A stretch of 64,000 nucleotides of DNA, from contig CANTUV010000008.1 of NCBI GenBank assembly GCA_947685225.1, positions 31,364,001-31,428,000 of the forward strand, read 5' to 3'. The position numbers were made by a program, and so were the translations under genes. The notes below the pieces were generated by a model that was not told the origin of the DNA, searched no databases, and was given only the letters and a program-made list of their open reading frames with translations. The DNA comes from Garcia nutans (lineage: Eukaryota > Streptophyta > Magnoliopsida > Malpighiales > Euphorbiaceae). Below are positions 33,076 through 43,530 of the stretch, piece by piece (position 1 is the stretch's first letter; every line of letters begins with the position of its first letter).

Positions 33076-34328
33076 ATTAAATTACTACAGATTTGCTACA
33101 AATCTGTGACGGATATTTGAAATCTATGACGGAATCTGCGACAGATACTACGACGACAATCTGCGACGGTAATCTGCAACGGCTGCCCTTTACCCGCGAA
33201 AATTTAAGTGCGAGATTTGCAATCGCCGAGTGGTTGCAAATCCGTCGCAAAATTGAAAATTGTGATGCCTTTTTTATTAATGGATCGTATCCATCGCAGA
33301 TCGGTTGCTGATCGGTCGCAAGACTTGATTTGCGACGGATCTGCGACGGATTTTGTCCGTTGCAGATAGCGTGTTTTTTTGTAGTGATATATATTGCCTA
33401 CGGGGCTAGACACATGGTGTCATTATGGACCAAAGCAGTAACTTTGAAATTTGAATAGCATATTAGATCCTTTTTGGGCCCATGCTTGTCTTTGTTTTAC
33501 TGTGAATTATGAATTATGATACAATTGAGTAATATAATGTTATGAGTTGTGCTTATGAAATATTTTAAAAATATAAGAAAGTGGATTGATGTGACATCTA
33601 TATGCATTGTGCATTTGGTATTGCATTGAGTTATATTGTTATTATCAAAGTTTGTACCACTAGGCTTCGACTTAGCGCAATTGTTTTCATCGTGCATGTG
33701 ACGGGGTAGACCTAGTTGAGCCAGAGAGTTCTTCTAGACCAGGTCGAGTCTAGACTTGTAGTTAAGCTTGTTGAGTTGCTATCGAGATCAGAAATACTGC
33801 CAACAACATGTATATATTTTTATGTTATTGTACATTTTGAGTTTTATGCAAAATATATTATGTTTTGAATTTTACATATTGTACATTATAAAGAATGTTT
33901 GGGTCAATGTATTTAAAATGGGAGAGTAAGTGTGTTTTAAATTATATATATCTATATGTATAAATGTTTGAGAAACTTGGTGAAATTGAGAAGTATGGTT
34001 GAGATGGTGGTTGGAAATTATTTGGGAGTGTTTTCTTTTTTGCAGGTTGTGTTTTGATAAATTTTGGGATATCCAAATTACAGACAAAACTCTGGCAAAT
34101 TTTTCCCAGAGATTTTTATATATATTATTTATTTTGGGTTTTTATAACAAGTAAAGAATATTTATATTCTACTTAATTTTTATATATTTATAATTTTAAA
34201 TTTTAAATTGGAAATGTGAAATTTTTTTATTAAACCGGTTTGTTACATTCTTGTACTGTATATGTGTATTTTACATATACTGGAAATATGTATTGTATGT
34301 ATATAGGGTATAAGGGTGTTACAAGAGA

Positions 34329-34707
34329 CATCTATTTGAATACATTTGGTTGTCAACTTCTTCATGACATAATCTTGCAAGTGATCCCACTTTTTCCTAA
34401 TATATCCTCTGAAGTTTGACAATACAACATATTTCCCTAAACTTGAAGGCTCGTATGACAAAACATTTTTTTTAATTTTAAAATTTTCAAATAACATTTT
34501 GGCTTCGTCAAATCAGTATCAATATACCTCAGGGCTTGATTTTTCAAATTAACATATCTATAATATGACAACCCTAATTACCGTACTAAACTTGAGAATC
34601 ATTTCCATTTAAGCAAGAACTGTTGCACTTCAGATGACACATAAACATTATTTGGCCAAGGGTCTCATTGAGTTTAAATATTATCTGCCTCATATGCATA
34701 CTTATTC
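34329..34707. other. Spacer between E2 and S1, no gene
   Basis: Unclassified AT-rich sequence that originally adjoined the repeat at 9233-9882 before E2 inserted, and 37285 onward before S1 inserted. Confidence 0.5.
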
Positions 34708-37284
34708 TGTAATATCCTCATTTATGCCCTAGAAGTTTTGCATATTGTTGTTGTTGTTGTTATATTAATTGGATTGAATGTTTATATTGTGCTAAGAAAA
34801 GAAATTGGGAGGAGAATGCTTGTGTGTTTGTGTTTTGGAAAGAAAATAGGGTTTAGAGAGAATGGTATATGTTGTGTATATGATAATATATATAACATAT
34901 AAATGGGTCAAAGGGAGAGTCAAGGTGTTGGTTAGTGGAAGAAGATATTTTTGTGTTGAGTGTGTAATTACATATATGGGCTTATATAAGACAAAAGGTT
35001 AGTTATATGTTTGAGGGCATTTTGGTAATTGCTTGGATTAAATCACTTGGTGGAGATTAAAAGCAAAATTGACTTTGCTTCTTCATCATTTTCTTCTCTC
35101 TTTCATGAAGTGGCCGGCTCCTCCATTGATAAAGGGAAGCAAGTGGTGAAGAGAGGTTCTTGATGAGTTGAGTTCAAAATTGAAGGAAGATTAAGTGTTC
35201 AAGTGTTGATTCAAGAAGTTTTTGACTAAGGTAAGATTTTTCCTTTGATTTCTTTATTCTTTTGAAGTGAATTAGGGTTTGTTGGTTTGATGATAAGATG
35301 TGGTGGTGATGTGTTTTCAAGTGTTAATTTGGTTTTAAGTTAAGAGTTTGAATAGGTGTTGATGTTGGAAGTGGTGGATGTTGATTTTGGATGAAGGAGA
35401 AAGAGATTGGTTTTAGGGTTTTGAAAATGGGTTGTGTTTAAATTTAGTATGGATGTTTTGTGAAGTGTTTCTTGTGATGAATTTGTGTTTAGAACATTGT
35501 TTCCATTCATTTGAACTATGTTATATTGTGTATGATGAGTTTGTGATGTGCATAAGGTGTTAAAATGCATTTAGAAGAGTGTTGGTTTTTGGTTAGGGTT
35601 GTTTATGAGTGACACGTCCAAAACCAAAGAAGAGACACGGCCAAGACTTGATGTTTTGGAGAGACACAGCCAAGTCCATGGAATCTTGGCCGTGTGTGCG
35701 TGATTTTGGAGAGGACACGGCCGTGTCTCATGCCAGGGTCTGCTACTGCCAACTTGTTTTGGGAGACACGGCCACAAGCTTGGCCGTGTCCCTTGGGTGT
35801 GTTGGCTACTGTCTCTTTTATTTTTAGAGACACGGGCGTGTCCATCAAGTAGGCTGGGCGTGTCCCTTATATGAATTGGACATTGTTTGATTTCTTTGTT
35901 CTTTTTGCTTGGTTTGGATTCTTCAAAGGTAGTTTGGTTTCTAAACCTAAACATAAACATACTTAAACTAAGGAATGACTTAATCAAACACTTGTGGATG
36001 ATCCTAAAGCTATGAATAATATAAATTGTTCTTGCATTGTTGAGATTGAATAATGTTATGTTATGCATTGTGAATGGTAATGTGTTTCATGAGTAATGTG
36101 GAATGAAATGTTGATATTTATGAATGATGCTATGTGAGATATAATGTGATCATGGATGAGATAAATATACACTTGAGTAATGAAGTGTTATATTGTGAAA
36201 TGAAATGTGAAGCCATTGTTAGTGGCTAAGGTGATTCAATGGAGATAAATGAGGCATGTTTGCCTAAATGATAATGAGAATTGAGAATGAAACCTAAATG
36301 AATTGTGTGGCTAATGTGTTATTCCATTTTCAGAGGTTGTTGTTGGTGGCATGCCTAATGAGTGTAACAATCTCTTGAAGTTAGGTTGGATTGAATCCTT
36401 GAAGCCTAATTGAGATGTTACCACCCTTGAAGCTAGGTTGGGTTAGTTCTTGAAGCCAAGTTGGGTTGAAGCTTAGCATGCTTTGCTCCCCTTGAAGCTT
36501 GGTTGAACTTAATCCTTGAAGCCTAGTTGGGTTTGTGATATTGATTAATATGATGATAGAACCAAAACATTAACTCTGAAAATTGAATATCATATTAGTG
36601 TGTCTTGGGCCCATGCTTGTCTTTGGTTAATTTGAGTCATGAATGATAACTTGATTAACTAATGAAAGATGTTGAAATGTGGTATGTTTATATGATTATG
36701 ATTTTTGATATGCAAAGGGTGATGTTAACTTTTCATCTATATTGTTACATGTATGAGATGAATTAGAATTGACATTGTATTGCATCTAAACATATCTATT
36801 GCATATTTTATCTTACTAAGCCCTTGGCTTAGCGCGATAGTGTTTAATCGCGCAGGTGATAGAACTGTTAGAATCGAACCCGAGAGCTCTTCGAGACCGA
36901 GTGAGAGTAGACATTGAAGAGTTGATTTTGGGAACTTAAAGATCAGAGGAGATTTGCCAATCATGTATAACTCTTTTGTATTTTGTAAAGTTTTGTTTAT
37001 AATGTACATATATGTATAATGGTAAATATGTATTCAAATGTTTCCTATATGTAAATAATTTTATAACTTCCGCTGTGTACTACTTAAATGTATTTATATA
37101 TCTATTTTGTTTATATTACCAATTGATTACTTACTATCTATAATGTATATTGATAAAGATGATAGCATCATTTAAAATGTTTTAAATGTTGAAGAAAAAC
37201 CGTAGCATTCCTATGTTCGGTGCACATATGCTACTTTGTGGTGTTGTAGTGTGTGTGTATTGAATGTGGGGGTGTTACATATTC
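34703..37284 (+). mobile_element. S1: solo LTR of a Tekay-like element
   Basis: A single LTR (34708-37279, 2572 bp, TGTAATATCC to GGTGTTACA) flanked by an exact TATTC duplication (34703-34707 and 37280-37284), with no internal region: the product of LTR-LTR recombination. It is related to the E3 and E4 LTRs. It contains GACACGG motifs (about 35625-35865), inverted arms 36311-36335 and 36574-36598 around a CTTGAAGCC repeat cassette, and paired hairpins. Confidence 0.94.
36816..36853 (+). other. Paired short hairpins in S1
   Basis: CTAAGCC-CTT-GGCTTAG followed directly by GCGCGAT-(8 bases)-ATCGCGC; both stems perfect. Confidence 0.78.
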
Positions 37285-37873
37285 AAACAATCTCCACTAA
37301 TAGACTCTACCTACTAAGAGAGATCAACAAGTCTTTAATAGGCTTGAAATGAGATCTATAAGGGACATGGGTTAATAGAAAGCCATTTGTAAATTGAAGT
37401 CGATGTGACACTATGGACAAACCTTTGCACTACAAAATTCTTGTTGGAACCTTAGACAGTTGGGAAAACTCTTAAATTCTAGTCATCATTTCCACCTTCT
37501 AGGCGTCTATCTTGCTTCATGAAAAGATAAAGATTGAATGTTCTTCCATTTTCATGGAAGGAATCTGGATCTGTTCTGACTAGGACTAACCTATTTTTTT
37601 TGTTATTTTTTTCTTTTGCAAAAACTCAGGATCCTTTTTTCTTTTCTTATATTTCTTTTCTTTTTCTTTTGGACATGCCATTTCATAATTTGCTCTTTTC
37701 CTCTTTTGGAATATGAAATCTAGGGCTTTCAAGATTGGAGTTATGTTGGATGAAAAATGATCTTTCTCTGATTTAGCTGAGTCCCTGGTTGGGCTGGACC
37801 GATTCAAGTCATAGACTGAGTGGAAATCTTCTGTTGTTGGCTTTTTGAATCATCCTTTCTGGTTTTCAAAATA
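37285..37873. other. Spacer between S1 and E3, no gene
   Basis: T-rich sequence including runs of TTTTCTTTT. It was contiguous with 34329-34707 before S1 inserted. The border with E3 is abrupt at about 37874. Confidence 0.5.
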
Positions 37874-38803
37874 AGAGAGCACTAGCCACTGAAACTGTAG
37901 GTCTAGATCTATGCCTCTGAAACTGTACTGACCTACCCGCTGGCCTCTGACTCCTACTAACCCGAGGAACAAAACTTCCTTTACCTCTTTTCACAGATGA
38001 AGACCCTGCCTCAAACTGGGGCCTTCTAACCCTGATCTCTTCCTCTGAAGTAGCTGCAATAACCTGAGCTCTCTCCACGCTCCTAGCTGCTGCCACAAGC
38101 TGGGAAAAATCATGATATCTAGATCCAGCCACATGACACATGATAGAGGGCCTCAATCCCTCCTCAAATCTCTTGCATCTATCAATCTCATCGGATATAA
38201 TACCCCCAGCATAATGGCTCAACCGGATAAATTCAACCTCATATTCCGTTACTGACCGGTTGTCTTGTTTCAAGCTTAGAAACTCCATTTTTTTCACATC
38301 TTTGTACTCCCTAGGAGTATACTTCAATTCAAACTCTTTTAGAAAATTAGCATAGGACAGCGTTGGTGGATCATCCATAGCATGGGGCACTGTCCTCCAC
38401 CAGTCATATGGGTCCTTCTGCAACAAGGATCTTGCATAATCAAATTTTTCCTCTGGAGTGGCTTGCAACTGAACAAATATTCTCTGTACTTTATCTAGCC
38501 ACTGCTCAACTACAGCTGGATCAATAGTACCCAAGAAGTCTTCTGCTCCATTTTTCCTTAATTTATCATACTGTCTCACTGATACCAAAGGCTGTGGGGG
38601 TGGTGGCGGTGGTTGTACTGGTGCTTGCCTCAAACCTCTACCACATACCTAACCCAAACTGGAGGAACATCCTCACCAGCTGGTCTCCCCGACACAGAAA
38701 CAGGTACCTCTCCAGCACTATCCACTCTAACTCCCTCTCCAATCTCATCCGGAGCTACACTCTCCGCACTACCCTCAACTGACTGACGTGAGTGAGAATC
38801 CAT
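37874..38803 (-). pseudogene. E3 gag remnant
   Basis: ATG at 38803 (MDSHSRQSVEGSAESVAPDE). A one-base shift near 38635 separates the first part from a 255-residue open frame (38633-37866) with a polyproline run, AEDFLGTIDPAVVEQWLDKV, DPYDWWRTVPHAMDDPP, FELKYTPREYKDVKKMEFL and RLSHYAGGI. It stays open through the capsid region, better preserved than E1. It ends before the zinc knuckle where the element is truncated; the last residues come from flanking DNA. Confidence 0.9.
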
Positions 38804-38953
38804 CACAACCTATATCTGCAAACACAGCAGAATACCTCTCATTAAAGATCAGAGACTGCCAATGCCAAACATGTATGTTATTCAAAAATCCACTTTTTAA
38901 AATCAAAATACTCTTTTTCTTACACTTGACCTAGGTTGAGAATCTCAAACCTA

Positions 38954-38966
38954 GGCTCTGATACCA
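38954..38966 (-). promoter_or_regulatory. E3 primer-binding site (initiator tRNA-Met type)
   Basis: Minus-strand TGGTATCAGAGCC, canonical, seven bases from the LTR. Confidence 0.92.
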
Positions 38967-38973
38967 AAACAAT

Positions 38974-41273
38974 TATAACACCCCTATATCCCGTATATGT
39001 ACTAAGCATGCTTAAACGATCGTAAAATACGTATACTGAATATAGAAAATGCCACAGTTTAAAAAGACACAACAATTATTTTTTTTATAAATAAGTGAAA
39101 CCAATCTCAAACATTTAAAAGAAATCAAAAAGACACCATATATATATAAAAACATTTATTAGTTCACAGCGGAAGTTATTACAAATATAATATAAATCAA
39201 AGTTTACAAAACATAGAATATATACATGATTGGCAACTCTTCTCCGATCTTTAAGTCCCAAAATAACTCTTCAATGTCTACTCTCACTCGGTCTCGAGGA
39301 GCTTTCGGGTTCAACTCTGTTACCTGCGCGATCAAACACTATCGCGCTAAGCCATCGGCTTAGTAGTACAAAATATACCAACATAATACTTTAACGCAAT
39401 GTAATGTCACACCTCTAAATCATAAAGTGAACATCATAAGTGAAAAGCTAACATCATACCTATATATTTCATAAACCACACACATAGAAGCACATCACAT
39501 TACCACATCATACTACATTTAATGTCATAACAATAATCATATTACATCTTCATAGTTTCATAGTTTTTACCATTCAAGAATCCCATATTATATACAAAGA
39601 CAAGCATGGGCCCAAAACACACTAATATGCCATTCAATTTTTAGAGTTAATGCTTTGGTTTTGTTATCACATTTATCATTATCATAAACCCAACTAGGCT
39701 TCAAGGATTTAGGTTCAACCAAGCTTCAAGGGGAATAAAGCATGATAAGTATCAACCCAACTTGGCTTCAAGAACCAATCCAACCTAGCTTCAAGGGTTG
39801 TAACATCTCAATTAGGCTTCAAGGATCCAATCCAACCTAACTTCAAGAGCATGTTACCAATAGGCATGCCACCAATAACAAAACTCTGAAAATGAATAAC
39901 ACATTAGACACCCAATTCATTTATTATTTCATTCTCAATTCTCATCATCAATTAGGCAAACATGCCTTATGTTCTTTCAATTGAATCATCATAGCCAAAC
40001 ACAATGGCTTCACATCACATTTGAGTTATCATAGCCAATCACAATGGCCTCATATCATGTTGTATCTCAATTCATATTATTCACCTAGCATCGTCATATT
40101 ATATTTCAATTCATACTATTCACATAGCATCATTGGTATAACATTTCAAGATACATTATTCATATAACACATTGCCATTCACAAGTTTCACAATGCACAA
40201 TACCTAATCTTGTTCATATAATATCATATGCATTATCAAGTGTAAGTTCAATCTCAACCATGTAAGAAGAGAAAGGAAAAGTCACAGTAGCCAACACACT
40301 CAAGGGACACGGCCAAGCTTGTGGCCGTGTCTCTCAACCAAAAACCTCTCAACCAAAAGCAACAGAAGCCAACATGGGCAAGGGACACGGCCGTGTCTCC
40401 TCCAAAAATCACCCAACACGGCCAAATTTCCATGGACTTGGCCGTGTCTCTCATGAATTGCAACCCTAACATGTTCAAGTCCCCTTTAGTTGCTCTCAAT
40501 TACATTATACACAATATAGCATAATTCAATTGAATGTAATCCATGTTCTAAACACATATTTCACATGTTTACCACAATATTCACCTTAACAACCCATCAT
40601 CAACACATTTAATCACCTTCCACTTCAAAACCCTAAAAAAAACAACATCACTTTTAACCTACCATCTTCAACCAAAACCAAACCAACACTAAATTAACTC
40701 ACAATTAATTTCAACATTTAGAAACTCATCTCAAACATATCAAATCATAATATTATCAAATCACAACACACTTCAAACACATCTTCAAAATACCAAAAGA
40801 AAACAAGAGAGTACTTACCTTAAATGAAGAAATTTCACAAATCTCCAACCAACTCCTTTGATTTCTCCTTCAATTTGATTCTAGCATCAAGAACACCTCT
40901 CTTTCTCTCCCCTCTCTTGAATAGCCGGCACACAAAGGAGAAGAAAAGAAAATAATCACAAGTCAAACTTCTTTTCTTCTTTAAATATCCACCAAGCAAT
41001 TTTAACAAAGCAATTACCTAAATGCCCTCACCCATTTAACTTAACCTTTGTCACTTATATGCCCATTTAAGTAATTTCACATATCACACATAAAAATATC
41101 TTCTTCCATTGACTCTCCATTTGACTTATGTATATGTTATTTATATTAACATATATACAACATATACATTTCCTTTCTTCACATAACTTTCCTTTGCAAA
41201 AACATATGTACATTAAATTCAAATCAAACAACAATTGTATTAAAACTTCTAGGGCATGCATTGGGATATTACA
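38974..41273 (-). mobile_element. E3 5' LTR
   Basis: 2300 bp. The plus-strand left end reads TATAACACCCC, so the terminal TG has mutated to TA; the right end is GGGATATTACA. Inverted arms at 39622-39646 and 39884-39907 enclose CTTCAAGG-type repeats; GACACGG motifs lie at 40305-40460. Confidence 0.9.
39326..39363 (-). other. Paired short hairpins in E3 LTR
   Basis: In element sense CTAAGCC-GAT-GGCTTAG, then GCGCGAT-(8)-ATCGCGC; stems perfect, the first loop unlike S1. Confidence 0.75.
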
Positions 41274-41275
41274 AT

Positions 41276-41610
41276 CACCCTTTATATTGGATCTTTATTA
41301 TTTGGGCATCGAGTCTTCACCCTTAAAAATGGATCTTCATCCTTGAACATCGGGTCTTCATCCTTTAAATTGAATCTTCATCCTTTGGACAAAGGGTCTT
41401 CACAATTCAAAATAGACATTCATCCTTAAAGTTCGGGTTTTCACCCTTTAAATTGGATCTTCATCCTTTGGACATTGGGTCTTCACTCTTCAAAATGAAT
41501 CTTCATCCTTAAAGGTCTGGTCTTCACCCTTTAAATTAGATCTTCATCCTTTGAACATCGGGTCTTCACCCTTCAAAATGGATCTTCATCCTTTGGACAT
41601 TTGTCCTATA
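41276..41610. repeat. Tandem array of GGATCTTCATCCTT-type units
   Basis: About four copies of a composite unit of roughly 84 bp, each made of two halves sharing CTTCATCCTT and GGGTCTTCACCC. Copies are diverged. Open frames across it are repeat artefacts. Confidence 0.8.
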
Positions 41611-41639
41611 TTGGCTTCAGCTCTTCTAGTTGGACTGAT

Positions 41640-42270
41640 CTTTTATCTTTTACAACTTCATTCTTTTGGGGTTTTTACTTTCTTCTTGTCTTGTTCTTTT
41701 TATTCCATTCTTAAATGGATTCTTCACCTTTGCAAAAGAAATTTTGTTATTTTTTTAGCTAGCCCTTATATCCTCTCTTTGCCTCCTGCGTGACAAAAAT
41801 ATTGAAAGTGAGTCTAAAAATATTTTGCACACGCATAAACTCAAGAAATCGAAAGGATAAACTTTGACCCCTGTGTAGGCTCAAACCATTGATTTTTTCC
41901 CATGCAGGAGATGATTGATGTTTGTGTATTGTCCAGTTCCTTGTACAAGGATGCATCTCCATTTTTGTAAAATGACTGGATCTTTCTCAAGCAATGGGCC
42001 TTTCATGCCCCCTGATGTTATATCTGCTTCATGTTTGCCTCATAGGGTATTTGTTGTTTACTTTGAAAAAGAATAGACAGCGCAAGATAAAGAATGCAGT
42101 GTGAAATACTTATGTATTCATGATATGCATGGATGATACTTACAGTGGACCCATTAACTCACAGACTGAGGTGATCAACTGGAGTACTCCCATTGATTCA
42201 TTCCAGATACCCGTTCAGATCTTGCACTAGAACATCATAAGACTTTACATCTATGGCTTTTATCTTCTAG
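41640..42270. repeat. Dispersed repeat of unknown class (copy 2)
   Basis: Collinear with 9233-9882 and in the same orientation. The right end (CTTTACATCTATGGCTTTTATCTTCTAG) gives way to the Tat-like LTR fragment. Confidence 0.65.
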
Positions 42271-42289
42271 AAGTGATTTTATTTACATA

Positions 42290-43530
42290 CACATCAAATT
42301 CATAAGGGTTTTGAGAGAATTGAAGGTGGATATTGAAGATTTGGCAAAATATTCAAGTAAGTATTCATTTCCTTGTATTGATTTCTATTGATTGAGCTTA
42401 TATTTCATATGGTTAGTGTGTGAAGGTGATGATAATGAAAGATTAATAACAAATCATTTAAATAAATAGAACATTGATAAATCACTCATCATAAGCATAT
42501 AATAAATTAAATAACCAAAATTGGGGTTAAATCTTAGATAAATTATTAAACATATAAAATTATGGTTTTGTGGTTGGTATTTGAGATTTTGAGGTTTTAG
42601 ATGAAATTTAGGGAATTAGTGTTACATAAATTTAGTTTTTAAAATTGGGTTTTGAATTAAGGTTAGGGATTACTAGATATTAGGGAGTAGGAATTTTAGT
42701 TTAGGTTGAAATAAGGTTTTAGAATTAGGGCTTGAATTATGGTTTATGAAACTAGGGTTTATGGATATTTGGGAAAAGAGATTAAGGTTTAATGAGGGCT
42801 ACTGTGATAAACAAAGTAAACATGAACATTACTACTGAATTGTTAGAATATTTTTTAAATTATTGCATGAGATAACAATAATGTCGCTATTATGATTTAA
42901 ACGAATTAAACATAACAAACAAACCTTCGTTTGTTGGCTCCACTGAATTTAAAGAGTTTGAACCAAGCTTTGTTTGATATTTTCTACTGCCTGAATCAAT
43001 CTACTTCTTCGGTTGAGCTTTGGCTGGAGGTTCAATGCAATCGAGACAGTTTTGATTTCTGCCTCTTAGATTGCTTTGTATGTTTTTCCAAAGTTGCTTT
43101 ATTTTTGTCTCTCCTTCTGTTTGTTATTTTTTGTTGTTGAAGTTCCAGTCCCAAAAGTATCTTCTTTTAATCTCCAAATCCCTTATTTATAGGCAATTAA
43201 AACCTAGTCCTTCTTGATTAAGAAAAATTAAAACCGTCCGAATTAATTTTGGTTTTGGCAAAATTGGCAAGGCCAATTGCCTGCAGGAGCGGGCTGCTAG
43301 GGCCGTGGGCGAGGGCTGGGATCGCTGCGAGAGCGGGTTTGCGAGGGTGCTGGCACACGGTCCTGCAGGGCGTTGGCAAATTGGCCCAAGCCAAGAATTG
43401 GCATGCCCGCTTCGTCGCCAATTATTATTTTTATTATTTTATTATTTTATTATTTTTATTATTACTATTAAAATAAATATTATATTTTCATAAATATTTA
43501 TATTTTCTTTTCCCTTTTTTATTTTTATAT
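42290..43530 (-). mobile_element. T1 3' LTR, distal part
   Basis: Matches the 5' LTR in blocks, e.g. CTTCGTTTGTTGGCTCCACTGA against the block near 56970, and GGCTGGAGGTTCAATGCAATC against 57040. The left boundary is uncertain. A locally GC-rich stretch (43265-43420) resembles 60235-60355 in the T2 LTR and is not a gene. Confidence 0.65.

Larger units (their letters stand above)
37874..41273 (-). mobile_element. E3: truncated Tekay-like element (5' LTR plus part of gag)
   Basis: Minus strand: LTR 41273-38974, PBS, gag down to about 37874, where homology to E1 and E2 stops just past the capsid region. Protease, pol and the other LTR are missing, so this is a truncated remnant. Confidence 0.9.

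Noticed and set aside
43249..43476. 75-residue frame in the GC-rich island
   Set aside because: No homology recognised; frames on both strands are open merely because of GC-rich repeats; the block lies inside an LTR fragment.
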